NCBI RefSeq assembly: GCF_902459725.1
Contig: NZ_CABPSH010000001.1
Coordinates: 186,001 to 250,000, forward strand
DNA from: Pandoraea eparura
GTDB lineage: Bacteria > Pseudomonadota > Gammaproteobacteria > Burkholderiales > Burkholderiaceae
Length of the DNA: 64,000 nt
Reading direction: 5' to 3'
A program made the translations under genes and the position numbers. The notes under the pieces were generated by a model. The model did no database searches and had not been told where the DNA came from. It saw only the letters and a program-made list of their open reading frames with translations. Below are positions 1 to 9,424 of the stretch, one piece after another; position 1 is the stretch's first letter; each line of letters begins with the position of its first letter.

Positions 1-254
1 CGGATGAGCCTGCGTCGCGATCAATCTCTGGAGGGAACTGCCGTCATGGCGTTGAGACTTTTCGACCGAGACGAAACGAGGCGTTTCGTGCCGAAGTGCC
101 CGGCGTTCTGCGCGCGTCCATGCCGGCGCGCGGGGAGCACCGCTGCGACAGACGGATGTGACCGCATTACCAGCGGATTGCGGAGTTCTTGATTCGTTGT
201 ACATAACACGGCGACTGGCGCAATGCCGGCGGCCGATATCACTCGAAGATAGAG
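1..254. other. Upstream region of the GntP permease gene, no convincing gene
   Basis: Short overlapping frames on both strands show no family resemblance. Around 190-205 there is an imperfect palindrome of the form GTTGTACATAAC that could be an operator for a GntR-type repressor, but the match is weak. The edge of the window may cut a neighbouring gene. Confidence 0.3.
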
Positions 255-266
255 GTGGAGACTTGT

Positions 267-1667
267 ATGGCCCTGATGATTGTCCTTTGTTCGCTGGCTT
301 TTCTGATGCTGGCCGCCTACCGCGGCTATAGCGTCATTCTCTTTGCGCCAATCGCCGCACTAGGCGCCGTGTTGTTGACCGAGCCCTCGGCCGTAGCCCC
401 CGTGTTTTCAGGCATCTTCCTGGAAAAGATGGTGGGCTTCGTCAAGCTCTATTTCCCCGTGTTTCTGCTGGGCGCGTTGTTCGGAAAAGTCATCGAGTTA
501 TCGGGCTTTGCGGCGGCGATCGTCGCGGCCGCGATTCGCTTTATTGGCCGATCGCGTGCGAATGTGGTGATTATCGCCGTGTGCGCACTCCTGACGTACG
601 GTGGCGTGTCAGTGTTTGTCGTCGTATTCGCGGTGTATCCGTTCGCGGCGGAGCTGTATCGACAAAGCAACATTCCAAAGCGACTCATGCCTGGCGTGAT
701 TGCGCTCGGCGCTTTTTGCTTCACGATGGATTCGCTTCCGGGCACGCCGCAAATTCAGAACATCATTCCGACCACGTTCTTCAAAACCACTGGTTGGGCT
801 GCGCCGACGCTTGGCACGGTCGGGTCGATCTTCATGCTCATCGTGGGCCTGATCTATCTGGAATGGCGCCGCAAAAGCGTGATGGCGAAGGGCGAAGGCT
901 ACGGTAGCGCGCTCGTGAACGAACCGGTTCGCATTGAAGAGAATGCGCTGCCCAATCCCGTGCTCGCGATCATGCCGCTCATACTGGTGGGCGTCGCAAA
1001 CTATCTGTTCACGAAATGGATTCCGCACTGGTACGGCGCGTCTTATACCGTTGCGCCGCACGTACTCCCCGGCGTTCTCGCTCCGGTGACCACATCGATC
1101 AAGACCGTGACTGCCATCTGGGCCGTCGAGGCAGCACTGATTCTCGGCATTGCGTTTGTGGTCATCTCGGCATATCGACGTGTTATCCCCGCGTTTGCCG
1201 AGGGCACGCGGGTCGCAGCGGGCGGTGCGTTGCTGGCGGCGATGAATACGGCATCGGAGTATGGATTCGGCGCGGTGATCGCAGCATTGTCGGGCTTCGT
1301 CGTCATCGGCGATGCGCTCAAGAACATTCCCAATCCGCTCGTGAATGCCGCCGTATCGGTGAGTACGTTGGCCGGCATTACCGGATCCGCCTCGGGCGGC
1401 ATGAGCATCGCACTTGCCGCCACCTCGGAAATGCTGATCAAGAACGCACAAGCCGCACACATTCCGATGGACGTATTGCATCGTGTCGTTGCCATGGCCA
1501 GCGGCGGCATGGACACGCTGCCGCACAACGGCGGGGTGATCACGCTGCTGGCGGTGACGGGGCTGACTCACCGGCAGTCGTATCCCGAAATCTTCGCCGT
1601 GACGCTAATCAAGACGATTGCGGTCGCGTTCGTGATTGTTGTCTATTACGCGACCGGGCTGGTCTGA
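267..1667 (+). CDS. GntP family permease (gluconate/hydroxy-acid:H+ symporter type)
   Basis: An inner-membrane permease of the GntP family, which takes up gluconate, D-3-hydroxybutyrate or related small hydroxy acids by proton symport. The 466-residue protein is hydrophobic throughout, with about 12 predicted membrane segments and Gly-rich stretches typical of the family (around 'SASGGMSIALAA' and 'MASGGMDTLPHNGG' near the C-terminus). ATG 267 is chosen because the in-frame GTG at 255 lies inside the Shine-Dalgarno sequence (GGTGGAG, 6 bases before ATG). It stands alone with no enzyme gene beside it, so the substrate cannot be read from context. The family assignment is firm; the substrate is unknown. 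Confidence 0.9.
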   Translation: MALMIVLCSLAFLMLAAYRGYSVILFAPIAALGAVLLTEPSAVAPVFSGIFLEKMVGFVKLYFPVFLLGALFGKVIELSGFAAAIVAAAIRFIGRSRANVVIIAVCALLTYGGVSVFVVVFAVYPFAAELYRQSNIPKRLMPGVIALGAFCFTMDSLPGTPQIQNIIPTTFFKTTGWAAPTLGTVGSIFMLIVGLIYLEWRRKSVMAKGEGYGSALVNEPVRIEENALPNPVLAIMPLILVGVANYLFTKWIPHWYGASYTVAPHVLPGVLAPVTTSIKTVTAIWAVEAALILGIAFVVISAYRRVIPAFAEGTRVAAGGALLAAMNTASEYGFGAVIAALSGFVVIGDALKNIPNPLVNAAVSVSTLAGITGSASGGMSIALAATSEMLIKNAQAAHIPMDVLHRVVAMASGGMDTLPHNGGVITLLAVTGLTHRQSYPEIFAVTLIKTIAVAFVIVVYYATGLV

Positions 1668-2002
1668 AATTCGCGTAAGTGGCCCAAGGGTTGGCGGTGC
1701 AGAAGCAGTTGATCAAAGCACTTCACGTTGAGCAGTACCGTCTTGCCTGGGCAACCGGCTACGACCCGCGGCGGCGCGCGCACCGCGCTGCGCGTTTTCA
1801 CGCTGGCAATGCGCCGCCGCATGGGTTTCACCAACACGCCGCCTCAAAAATGGGGGGCGATTTACCTTCGAAATTTGTGCTTCTTTAAAGTGCGCGGCAC
1901 GGCGCCTCGACGCGGGTAGGATTTCCCCCGATGACGGTCACTGCCCGCGTGGAGGACAATCAGAGTTTAGCTTAAGCCATCCGTACACTGGAGACGCGGC
2001 TT
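1668..2002. other. Intergenic region between permease and AraC regulator
   Basis: About 335 bases with no convincing gene. Small frames are present on both strands but none resembles a known family. No strong hairpin with a T-run follows the permease stop. It presumably holds the promoter of the AraC-type gene; no clear -35/-10 pair was recognised. Confidence 0.4.
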
Positions 2003-2932
2003 GTGGGCCAACTGATTGCACCGGATGAAGTGCCCCTCTGGATACCCGGCGAGTTGACGCTCAATAGCGCGACAGCCGGATGGGAGCACGTGGCGCTCAA
2101 GGGCTATCGTTATGGCTCGCTCGACGTCGCCATTCCGTCCATGCGCGACTACATGATCGTCAGCTACAAAGGCAGCGATGCCATGATGAGCCGGCGGGCC
2201 GGTGGTCCCTGGCGCAGCGAGCAGGTCGGGCGCGGCGTGTGTTCCCTGCTGACCCGCGGCGAGTCGTCGCAGTGGAAGTGGGACCGCCCGATCGACGTCA
2301 CCCACATCTATGTGGCACAGACGGAGTTGTGCCGTGTCGCAGAGGACGTCTTCGAGCACAGCATCAGTGACGTCGGAATGGAAGACTGCGTCCGCGTCGA
2401 GGACAGCATCCTGCCAAGCCTGGCGTCCGCCTTCGAGGAGGAGCTGACGAGTGGCGGCCTTGGCGGAAATCTCTATCGGTCTGCCTTGGTGAATCAGCTT
2501 TGCATCCACCTGCTGCGCCGCTATGCCAAGGCTCGCGTGCGGGAGGTGCCGTTGGCGGTTCGCATGGCCGATTGGCAACGCCGACGCTTGGTCCAGTTCA
2601 TCGAGGACAACCTGGACCGCAATTTCAAGCTCGAAGAAATGGCCGGGGAGGTTGGCGTCAGCGTCTCCGGGCTGATCCGCAAGTTCCGCGCAGAGTTCGG
2701 CTGCTCCCCCCATGCCTACGTTTTGCGCCAGCGCCTGGAGCGGGCTCGGCAACTGCTCAGCCGTCCAGTGGCCACGCCCCTGAAGTGCATCGCGACGGAC
2801 TGTGGCTTTTCCGACCAAAGCCATCTGGTGCGCCACTTCAAGCGCGCGTTCGAGCAGACACCTGCGGATTACCGCAGCACGGTCACCGGGCGCCCCCTAC
2901 CGCCGCCCGAGCCCGACCCGCAGAGCCGATAG
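2003..2932 (+). CDS. chnR: AraC/XylS-type regulator, likely activator of the cyclic-ketone operon (ChnR-like)
   Basis: An AraC-family transcription activator of 309 residues. The first ~190 residues form the variable effector-binding part; residues ~196-295 carry two helix-turn-helix motifs ('KLEEMAGEVGVSVSGLIRKF' and 'IKCIATDCGF-like' segment followed by 'SHLVRHFKRAF'), the standard AraC DNA-binding domain. The start is a GTG; an in-frame stop lies ten codons upstream, and no good ATG is available. It sits next to, and points toward, the minus-strand operon encoding aldehyde dehydrogenase, alcohol dehydrogenase, Baeyer-Villiger monooxygenase and esterase. In Acinetobacter the chn cluster also has an AraC-type activator, ChnR. 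The specific role is inferred from that context. Confidence 0.72.
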   Translation: MGQLIAPDEVPLWIPGELTLNSATAGWEHVALKGYRYGSLDVAIPSMRDYMIVSYKGSDAMMSRRAGGPWRSEQVGRGVCSLLTRGESSQWKWDRPIDVTHIYVAQTELCRVAEDVFEHSISDVGMEDCVRVEDSILPSLASAFEEELTSGGLGGNLYRSALVNQLCIHLLRRYAKARVREVPLAVRMADWQRRRLVQFIEDNLDRNFKLEEMAGEVGVSVSGLIRKFRAEFGCSPHAYVLRQRLERARQLLSRPVATPLKCIATDCGFSDQSHLVRHFKRAFEQTPADYRSTVTGRPLPPPEPDPQSR

Positions 2933-3186
2933 CGGGCCGGCATCGGTGGCTTACCGCCGCCACCACGGGACTTTGGAGCGCCCTTTCCGTGATCGGAGTC
3001 CCCGGTTCAATGCCGGGACGACCGTCGACAGGCCTGATTCGCGGGGCGCAGAACCCGCTGTGATGTGGCGAGACCAAGTCGGTAGCCACCAGCCGCGAGC
3101 GTCAAGCCACGCGTTTGATCCCGTGGACTTCAACTGCAGCCAGTGATGCCTACGGTCTCTGCCTCCGCTCGGCGGCGGCCTGCCCT

Positions 3187-4617
3187 TCAGTTGAGTTGCG
3201 ACACAAACTTTGTGGTCAGGTAGCCATCGAAGGTTTCGCTGCCGCCCTCACTGCCATAGCCACTGGCCTTCACGCCACCAAACGGCGTCTCGGCAAGCGC
3301 CAGCCCGATGTGGTTGATGGACACCATGCCGGCATCCAACCCGCGAGAGACCTGATGGGCGTTCTGCAGCGAGCTCGTGAACGCATAGGACGCCAGGCCG
3401 AAGGGCAGACTGTTCGCGCGTGCGAGGGCCTCCTCCATCGTCTTGAATCGCACAATGCCGGCGATCGGGCCGAAGGGCTCCTCCGTCATGAGCCGCGAGT
3501 CGTCAGGAAGGTCGATCATCACGGTCGGGGCAAAGAAATTGCCCTCACCCGGTAGGCGCCGCCCGCCAGTCAGCACCTTGCCGCCGCGATGGCGTGCGTC
3601 GCCGACGAAGCCCTCCATCGCCGTGACGCGACGGCCCTGTGCCAATGGCCCCATCCGGCTCGCCGCGTCCAGGCCGTCACCCACCTTCAGGGCTTCAGCG
3701 CGCCCAGCAAAGCGTTCAACGAAACGGGCGTAGGCACCCTCCTGCACGTAGAAGCGCGTAGGGGAGATGCAGACCTGCCCCGCGTTGCGGAACTTGAAGG
3801 CCGCGAGCACGTCCGCTGCCCGGTCGATGTCTGCGTCGTCACAGACAATCACCGGCGCGTGACCGCCGAGTTCCATCGTACTGCGCTTCATCATCGCCCC
3901 GGCAAGCGCGGCGAGCTGCTGGCCCACCGGGGTGGAGCCGGTGAAAGACACCTTGCGGACGATGGGCGAGCGGATCAGGTACTCCGAGATCATGCCGGCG
4001 TCGCCTGACACCAGGTTCAGCACGCCGGGCGGCAAGCCTGCGTCATGGAAAAGTTCGGCGATTGCGAGCACCGAAGCCGGTGTGTCGCTGGAGCCCTTGA
4101 GGATAACGGCGCAGCCCGCGCCGATTGCGGCGACCACTTTGCGAAAGGCTTGGCTGAACGGGAAGTTCCAGGGCGAGAAGGCCACGCAAACGCCGATAGG
4201 CTCACGCAGCACAGTCTGCTGCACGCGGGGATCGCGAGGGGGAATCAGCCGGCCATAAATGCGCCTGCATTCCTCCGCATGCCACTCGGCATGTTCGACG
4301 CAGCTCGTGACTTCGCCCACGGCTTCGGCCAGGGTCTTGCCTTGCTCGAGGGTGAGGTTGCGGCCGATCGCGGGCGCCCGTTCGCGGATCAGACCGGCGA
4401 CCTGGTTCAGCACCTGGGCACGCTGCAGGGCCGAGCTAGTGCGCCAGGCCGAGAAGGCGCGCTCTGCTGCCGATAGCGCCAGGTCCAGATCGGCATGCGT
4501 GGCATGCGGCAGGTGGCCAATCACCTCATTGCTGGCCGGGCTCAGGACCTCCTGCTCACGGCGCCCCGCACCGTTCAGGAACTGCCCATCGATGTATAGG
4601 CTGAGTTGGGGGTACAT
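3187..4617 (-). CDS. chnE: NAD(P)-dependent aldehyde dehydrogenase, 6-oxohexanoate dehydrogenase-like (ChnE)
   Basis: Oxidises an omega-oxo acid (6-oxohexanoate in the chn pathway) to the dicarboxylic acid (adipate) with NAD(P). The 476-residue length is normal for the ALDH superfamily. Visible motifs are the cofactor Lys174 in 'VILKGS', 'FTGST' at 225-229, the general base Glu249 in 'MELGGH', and the catalytic Cys283 in 'GQVCIS'. From memory the sequence is strikingly similar to Acinetobacter ChnE, for example '[14 protein letters not shown]' and '[13 protein letters not shown]'. It is the last gene of the operon, 18 bases after the alcohol dehydrogenase. A succinate-semialdehyde dehydrogenase reading is the main alternative; the neighbours favour ChnE. 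Confidence 0.83.
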   Translation of the reverse strand: MYPQLSLYIDGQFLNGAGRREQEVLSPASNEVIGHLPHATHADLDLALSAAERAFSAWRTSSALQRAQVLNQVAGLIRERAPAIGRNLTLEQGKTLAEAVGEVTSCVEHAEWHAEECRRIYGRLIPPRDPRVQQTVLREPIGVCVAFSPWNFPFSQAFRKVVAAIGAGCAVILKGSSDTPASVLAIAELFHDAGLPPGVLNLVSGDAGMISEYLIRSPIVRKVSFTGSTPVGQQLAALAGAMMKRSTMELGGHAPVIVCDDADIDRAADVLAAFKFRNAGQVCISPTRFYVQEGAYARFVERFAGRAEALKVGDGLDAASRMGPLAQGRRVTAMEGFVGDARHRGGKVLTGGRRLPGEGNFFAPTVMIDLPDDSRLMTEEPFGPIAGIVRFKTMEEALARANSLPFGLASYAFTSSLQNAHQVSRGLDAGMVSINHIGLALAETPFGGVKASGYGSEGGSETFDGYLTTKFVSQLN

Positions 4618-4635
4618 AACGGTTCTTTCAAAAGT

Positions 4636-5688
4636 TCACGGCAGCAGCACGGCACGGCCGATCACTTGGCCGCGGTGGAGGTCGTCAATCACTTGGCTCA
4701 CCTGGCTCATCGGGCGGCGCGACACGGGGATGGACTTCATGCCGGTGCGCCTCACCAGGTCGACAAGTTCGCGGAGCTCGGACAGGGTGCCCACATAGCT
4801 GCCCTCGATACACAGCGGTCGCAAGGGGATCGTGGCCAGCGGCAGCGTGAGCTCGCCGCCCATCAGCCCGCAGATGACGATGTGTCCGCCGCGCCGCGCG
4901 CTTTGCATCGCCAGCGACACGGTGGCCGATGAGCCCACCAGATCCAGTATCTGCCCCGCCCCGCCCTGGGTGGCTGCGATGAGTTGTTTCGCGGCATCCA
5001 CAGCCTTCCCATCCACTACCGCGAGCGCGCCAGCGGCCAGCGCGGCTTCACGCTTGGCGGGATCAATGTCGACCACAATAGCGCCCTGCCCGCCTAGCGC
5101 GCGCAACACCTCGATGGCCATCAGGCCCAAGCCTCCCGCACCGATGATGACGACCGGCTCATGGTGGATGCCGTCACCCAGCTTCCGGATCGCGCTGTAG
5201 GTGGTTACGCCGGCGCAAGCCAGCGGTGCGGCCTCCGCGTCGTTCAGGCCGTCGATGTCGACCAGGTAGCGGGGGTGAGGCACCAGCACGTAGTCGGCGA
5301 ACCCGCCTGGCCTGGCCACGCCGAGGGGGCGGCTCTTCAGGCAGATGTTCTCGTCGCCGCGCAGGCAGGTCGGGCATTCGCCACAGCCGATCCACGGGTG
5401 GACCACGAAGCGACCGCCCAGCTTCACGTCGCCGGCGCCCTCGCCCGCGGACACCACCTCGCCACAGATCTCGTGGCTGAGCACAATGGGAGGCGTGATG
5501 CCACGATCTGACAGGTTCAGCCGCTTACCGCCACCGAGGTCGTAGTAGCCCTCCCAGATGTGCAGGTCGGTGTGGCACAGACCCGCAGCCGTGACCCGTA
5601 CGAGTACCTCGGTACCCGCGGGTTTGGGCACGTCTTTCTCGACGAGCTCCAGCGGCTGGCCGTGATGCATGACGCAATAGCAGCGCAT
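4636..5688 (-). CDS. chnD: Zinc-dependent alcohol dehydrogenase, 6-hydroxyhexanoate dehydrogenase-like (ChnD)
   Basis: Oxidises the hydroxy acid released from the lactone to an oxo acid. A medium-chain zinc alcohol dehydrogenase of 350 residues. Catalytic zinc ligands are Cys38 in 'GLCHTD', His72-Glu73 in 'LSHEICGE' and Cys158; structural zinc cysteines are 102, 105, 108 and 116; the NAD-binding turn is 'GAGGLG' at 183-188. The ATG at 5688 is preferred: AAGGAG lies 8 bases upstream, whereas the longer frame begins at a TTG within that Shine-Dalgarno sequence. The N-terminus beginning 'MRCYCVMHHGQPLE' recalls Acinetobacter ChnD. It lies between the channel gene and chnE in one operon. Confidence 0.83.
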   Translation of the reverse strand: MRCYCVMHHGQPLELVEKDVPKPAGTEVLVRVTAAGLCHTDLHIWEGYYDLGGGKRLNLSDRGITPPIVLSHEICGEVVSAGEGAGDVKLGGRFVVHPWIGCGECPTCLRGDENICLKSRPLGVARPGGFADYVLVPHPRYLVDIDGLNDAEAAPLACAGVTTYSAIRKLGDGIHHEPVVIIGAGGLGLMAIEVLRALGGQGAIVVDIDPAKREAALAAGALAVVDGKAVDAAKQLIAATQGGAGQILDLVGSSATVSLAMQSARRGGHIVICGLMGGELTLPLATIPLRPLCIEGSYVGTLSELRELVDLVRRTGMKSIPVSRRPMSQVSQVIDDLHRGQVIGRAVLLP

Positions 5689-5735
5689 GGTGTGTATCTC
5701 CTTCAATTCGGCAGATTTCAGATTCGAATGCGGCG

Positions 5736-6626
5736 TCAGAACAGCGTCAGCAACCGCAGGTTGACCTGGTTGTTGATCTTGAAACCTTCGCGCACCTTGA
5801 TGTCACGGCCGTAGGTCGCGATCAGCTGAACGGTGGGCGCCACAAACCAGGCCGCACCGACATTGAATTTGGTGGTGACCTGCCGGTCGCCCTGATTCAC
5901 CCCACCCAGTTCAGTTTCCCCGCCAAAGGTATGGAACAGGCCGACGCGCAGGTCCAGCACCGGGGTGAGCTGATAGCGCAGATGGGTCTGGAACTCGTAC
6001 AGCGCTTTCTGTTTCAGCGTGGTCGCGCCACCCTGGCCGTCGTTCGCGTCGGTGTTCTTTCCGAACAGCGTGACGTCGCCGGCCAGATCCCAGATGACGC
6101 GAGGTGCCAGTTCCGTGCTGTAGCCGGCTTGGAGCGCGAACTTGTAGCGGTGCTCGCCGAGGCTAAGGGGTTGGTTACGGTCGTAAGTCCCGGTCGGCAG
6201 CCACAGGTAGGGGGTGATAGCGAAATGGGTCTTGTCGCCGGGCCTGGTGAACCAGAACGCGGACGCGAGGATCAGGTCACCTACACCGCTCTTCGAGCCC
6301 AGCGCGGAGATGTCGTCCTTGGCGCTCAACCGGCCGAACGGCAGCAGGAATTGCGGATCGATGATGTGGCCACCGACGTCCATGAAGTGCACCCCGCGCA
6401 GGATGCCGATATCCGAGTCGAGCCTCGGATGGATGGGCACTTGGCTGCCCTTGCTGTAAAGCTCGTCGCGCGTGGCATGTTGGCCATAAATTACCAGCGC
6501 GTTGGTGCCGCCCGGCAACGCAGTGTAGTCACCGGCATCGAGGTCGACGGCGCTTGCGGGCGCAGCCAGCGTCAGCGCCAGAAAGGCGACAGCCAGTGCG
6601 GCCAGTTGCTTGGAAGCTTGTTTCAA
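5736..6626 (-). CDS. SphA/MetA-type outer-membrane channel protein
   Basis: Likely an outer-membrane beta-barrel that admits the hydrophobic growth substrate, of the group often annotated 'transporter' or 'phenol degradation MetA-like' and found inside catabolic operons. The 296-residue protein has a clear signal peptide ('LAALAVAFLALTLAAPASA', cleavage after ASA) and alternating aromatic strands ending in 'NNQVNLRLLTLF', with the terminal Phe typical of barrel proteins. The start is a TTG at 6626, 7 bases after AGGAG; upstream residues in the open frame have no ribosome site and no signal-like character. Its position between the monooxygenase and alcohol dehydrogenase genes supports a role in cyclic ketone or alcohol uptake. 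Confidence 0.75.
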   Translation of the reverse strand: MKQASKQLAALAVAFLALTLAAPASAVDLDAGDYTALPGGTNALVIYGQHATRDELYSKGSQVPIHPRLDSDIGILRGVHFMDVGGHIIDPQFLLPFGRLSAKDDISALGSKSGVGDLILASAFWFTRPGDKTHFAITPYLWLPTGTYDRNQPLSLGEHRYKFALQAGYSTELAPRVIWDLAGDVTLFGKNTDANDGQGGATTLKQKALYEFQTHLRYQLTPVLDLRVGLFHTFGGETELGGVNQGDRQVTTKFNVGAAWFVAPTVQLIATYGRDIKVREGFKINNQVNLRLLTLF

Positions 6627-6766
6627 GATTTGTCTCCTAATTTTTTTGTCATGCTTCACCGCAGGGCGCAGGTGAAAGGATTCGAGAACTGGGGGCGGCT
6701 CCGAGGTATGGACGCAGCGCGGCGAGCGCATTCGACGCGAAAGGCTAGGCAAAGGGACGACAGTCG

Positions 6767-6777
6767 CCCCCCCCCCC
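6767..6777. repeat. Run of 11 cytosines (G11 on the transcribed strand)
   Basis: A homopolymer of 11 C lies in the 252-base gap between the monooxygenase and channel genes, about 140 bases upstream of the channel start on the minus strand. It is outside coding sequence. Such tracts slip easily and are also prone to sequencing error. Confidence 0.9.
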
Positions 6778-6878
6778 TGCATCGATGAACGTGTGGGGTA
6801 CCCGCACCGCCCCGCTGAAAGGGCTGCGCGCCTGCCGCAGCCTCTGTTCAGCGCGTGGAGCCCAAAGCGGGGAGATGT

Positions 6879-8480
6879 CTAGCGTTGGTCGAGGGCGAAC
6901 CCTTCGTAGCCGGCGCTACGGACAGCCTCGAGTTGCTGTCGGTAGGCACCAAGTCCGGCCATGTAAAACATGACCGTGCTCTTCTTGCCGGGGATGTTGG
7001 CGCCGAAGATCCACGACTCAACCTTCGGGAAGAGCGTCATGTTGGCAATGTCCAGACAGGTCTTCGTCCAGCTCTCTTCGGCCTGCCGGGTCGGCTCGAG
7101 GGTGGCGAGCTTCGAGTGCTCGACATGGCGAATCGCGTCCCCAATCCACTGAACCTGCGCTTCAATGCTCGGTGGCAGGTTGGTGAACGGGCCGTTGGGC
7201 CCGAGGATCATGAACATGTTCGGGAAACCGTGCGTGGACAACCCCAGATAGCTGGTAGGCCCCTCGGCCCAGTGGTCGTTGATGTGCCGCCCGCCGCGAC
7301 CGCGCAGATTCATCGAGCGGTAGTTGCCGTCCACCGCGTCGAAACCGGTGGCGAAAACCAGCACATCAAGCTTGTGCTCGACGCCGTCGGCCGTCAGCAC
7401 CCCGTTGGACGTGATGCGCTCGATCGGGTTCTCCTTGATCGAGACCAGGCTGACGTTGTCGCGGTTGAAGGTCTCGTAGTAGCCCTCGTTGCACAGCGGG
7501 CGCTTGGCATACAGGCCGCTCGGCGTGAGCTTGCGGGCCGTCTCGGGATCCTTGACGATTTCCTTGATCTTCGAACGGATGAAGGCGGCTGCGGCCTCGT
7601 TGGCATGCGGGTTGGTTGCGATGTCGCAGAAGGTGCCAAACATGAACCGGAAGCCGTTGCCCTTGTCCCAGTTCTCCTGAAAAATGCGATCCCGCTCGGC
7701 CTCGGAGACCTTCATCGCCTCGATGCCGCTCTCCTGGAAGCCGAAGGCGACCACGGAATTGCGCACTTGGTCCCAGATTGCATCGAAGTTCCTCTTGGTC
7801 TCGGCGACCTCAGCGGCATCGACCGGGCCGTTGCCGGACGGCACGCAATACTGGGGCGAGCGTTGGAACACCGTCAGATGGCCCGCCATATTGGCAGCGG
7901 CAATGATGAACTGGGTGCCGGTGGAGCCGGTACCGATGACGCCAACGCGCTTGCCGGTGATGTCCAGATCCTCGGGCCAGGCATTGGTGTGTACCATCCT
8001 GCCGGCAAAGCTGTCGCGCCCAGGAATGTCAGGGATATTGCTTTTGGCGAGCAAGCCAAGCGCCGTCACCAGGTAGCGGCAGGTGAACGCCTCGCCGGTG
8101 CTGGTGCGGATCTGCCAGCGCTTGCGCTGCTCGTCGAACACCGCGCTCGTCACCTCGGTATTGATCTGGATGTCGCGGCGCAGGTCATACCGGTCGACGA
8201 CGTGGTTGAGATAGGTCTCGATGTCGGCCTGTTCCAGGTAGCGGGTATTCCAGTCCCATTCCTGAAGTAGGTCCTTGTCGAAGGAATAGCGGTAGACGAA
8301 GCCCTCCGTGTCGGACTTGGCGCCGGGGTAGCGGTTGAAGTACCAAGTTCCGCCTACACCGCCGCCCTTCTCGAACGCACGGGTCTTCAGCCCGAGCTCG
8401 TTGCGCAGTTTGTGCAGCATGTAGATGCCGCCAAAGCCGCTGCCAATGACGATGGCATCGAAGTTTTGCTCGTTGTCCAT
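6879..8480 (-). CDS. chnB: Baeyer-Villiger monooxygenase, cyclohexanone monooxygenase-like (ChnB)
   Basis: An FAD- and NADPH-dependent flavoprotein that inserts oxygen next to a ketone carbonyl, turning a cyclic ketone into a lactone. The 533-residue protein has both Rossmann signatures, GSGFGG at 13-18 for FAD and GTGSTG at 183-188 for NADPH, and between them the family fingerprint FxGxxxHTxxWP ('FAGRMVHTNAWP', 158-169). Stretches such as 'RPLCNEGYYETFNRDNV', 'ATGFDAVDGNY' and 'GPNGPFTNLPPSIEAQ' are characteristic of the cyclohexanone monooxygenase branch. ATG 8480 is used because AGGAG lies 8 bases upstream; the longer frame adds only seven residues. Second gene of the operon, 41 bases after the esterase. 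Whether cyclohexanone or another ring is the true substrate is not visible. Confidence 0.92.
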   Translation of the reverse strand: MDNEQNFDAIVIGSGFGGIYMLHKLRNELGLKTRAFEKGGGVGGTWYFNRYPGAKSDTEGFVYRYSFDKDLLQEWDWNTRYLEQADIETYLNHVVDRYDLRRDIQINTEVTSAVFDEQRKRWQIRTSTGEAFTCRYLVTALGLLAKSNIPDIPGRDSFAGRMVHTNAWPEDLDITGKRVGVIGTGSTGTQFIIAAANMAGHLTVFQRSPQYCVPSGNGPVDAAEVAETKRNFDAIWDQVRNSVVAFGFQESGIEAMKVSEAERDRIFQENWDKGNGFRFMFGTFCDIATNPHANEAAAAFIRSKIKEIVKDPETARKLTPSGLYAKRPLCNEGYYETFNRDNVSLVSIKENPIERITSNGVLTADGVEHKLDVLVFATGFDAVDGNYRSMNLRGRGGRHINDHWAEGPTSYLGLSTHGFPNMFMILGPNGPFTNLPPSIEAQVQWIGDAIRHVEHSKLATLEPTRQAEESWTKTCLDIANMTLFPKVESWIFGANIPGKKSTVMFYMAGLGAYRQQLEAVRSAGYEGFALDQR

Positions 8481-8521
8481 GGTGTTGTCTCCTGTAATCA
8501 TTTTTTAATCGCGTGCGCCGC

Positions 8522-9424
8522 TCAGCTGCGCTTGAACCACTGGGCTATGCGGCGCAGTTCGTCGTCTGCCTCGGGGGCCCGGCCTGCCAGAAACGGGAAG
8601 ACATGCTGCATGCCGTCAACCACGGACAAGGTGACGTCGACGCCGGCCGCCTTGGCAATGCGCGCTAGATCCTGCGCGTTATCCAGTAGGGTTTCGACCG
8701 CGCCGGCATTGATGTAGAGGCGCGGGAAGCCGCGGAAGTCTGCTTTCAGGGGGTTGGCAAGGGGGTCCGTGCGCGAGCCCTTCTCGCCGAGGAACATGCC
8801 CGACATGCCCTCAAGCACGGCCTTGCTGACCAGAGCGTCGGTGGCCGCGTTGGTCTGCAAGGTCTTGCCGACGTGTTCCATGTCGAGCCAAGGGGAGAAG
8901 GCGATGACCGCAGCGGGCAGTGCCACCCCATCCTGGCGCAGTTTCAGCACCGTCGAAATGGCCAAGTTGCCACCGGCGGAGTCACCGCTGGTAATGATGT
9001 CGGCCGGCTTGAAGCCGCGCGCCAGCAGTTCTTTGTAAACCGCCGTCGAGTCCTCGATCTGGGCCGGAAAGGGATGCTCGGGCGCACGCCGGTAATCAAT
9101 AACCACGGCCGTCACGCCCAGTTGCTTGGCCAAGTGCCCGACGAGCTTGCGGTGGCTATCGGTCGATCCCACGGCAAAGCCGCCGCCGTGGGTATAGAGG
9201 ATGACCTGCTCGGTATTGGCGCCTTCCGGCAGCGTCCAGATGGCATCGATGCCAGAGAGCCGGGCCGACTTATAAGTCACGCCCTCCGGCTCGAGTGTCG
9301 GCTGGTGCCACTCGTCAAACAGGCTGCGCAGGTCGGCAATGGTCAGACCTGGGTTGGCTGCCATGCGGTCCGACCACGACTGGTACAGCGCCCTCAAAAA
9401 ATCCGATTGGGGTGAGATTCCCAT
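8522..9424 (-). CDS. chnC: Alpha/beta-hydrolase of the hormone-sensitive lipase family, lactone hydrolase-like (ChnC)
   Basis: Probably opens the lactone made by the neighbouring monooxygenase to a hydroxy acid. The 300-residue protein has the oxyanion-hole motif HGGG at 79-82 and the nucleophile elbow GDSAGG at 147-152 with Ser149, and 'DGMQHVFPF' near the C-terminus supplies the catalytic His. These define the HSL (type IV) esterase group, to which ChnC of Acinetobacter also belongs. GGAG precedes the ATG by 6 bases. It is the first gene of the minus-strand operon, so the promoter should lie in 9425-9690; no sigma-70 or sigma-54 box there convinced me. Confidence 0.78.
   Translation of the reverse strand: MGISPQSDFLRALYQSWSDRMAANPGLTIADLRSLFDEWHQPTLEPEGVTYKSARLSGIDAIWTLPEGANTEQVILYTHGGGFAVGSTDSHRKLVGHLAKQLGVTAVVIDYRRAPEHPFPAQIEDSTAVYKELLARGFKPADIITSGDSAGGNLAISTVLKLRQDGVALPAAVIAFSPWLDMEHVGKTLQTNAATDALVSKAVLEGMSGMFLGEKGSRTDPLANPLKADFRGFPRLYINAGAVETLLDNAQDLARIAKAAGVDVTLSVVDGMQHVFPFLAGRAPEADDELRRIAQWFKRS

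Noticed and set aside
2985-3020. tRNA T-arm-like sequence (GGTTCAATGCC within a CCCGG/CCGGG stem)
   Set aside because: No anticodon arm or acceptor pairing around it; probably chance, and not a copy of the tRNA-Arg 3' end.
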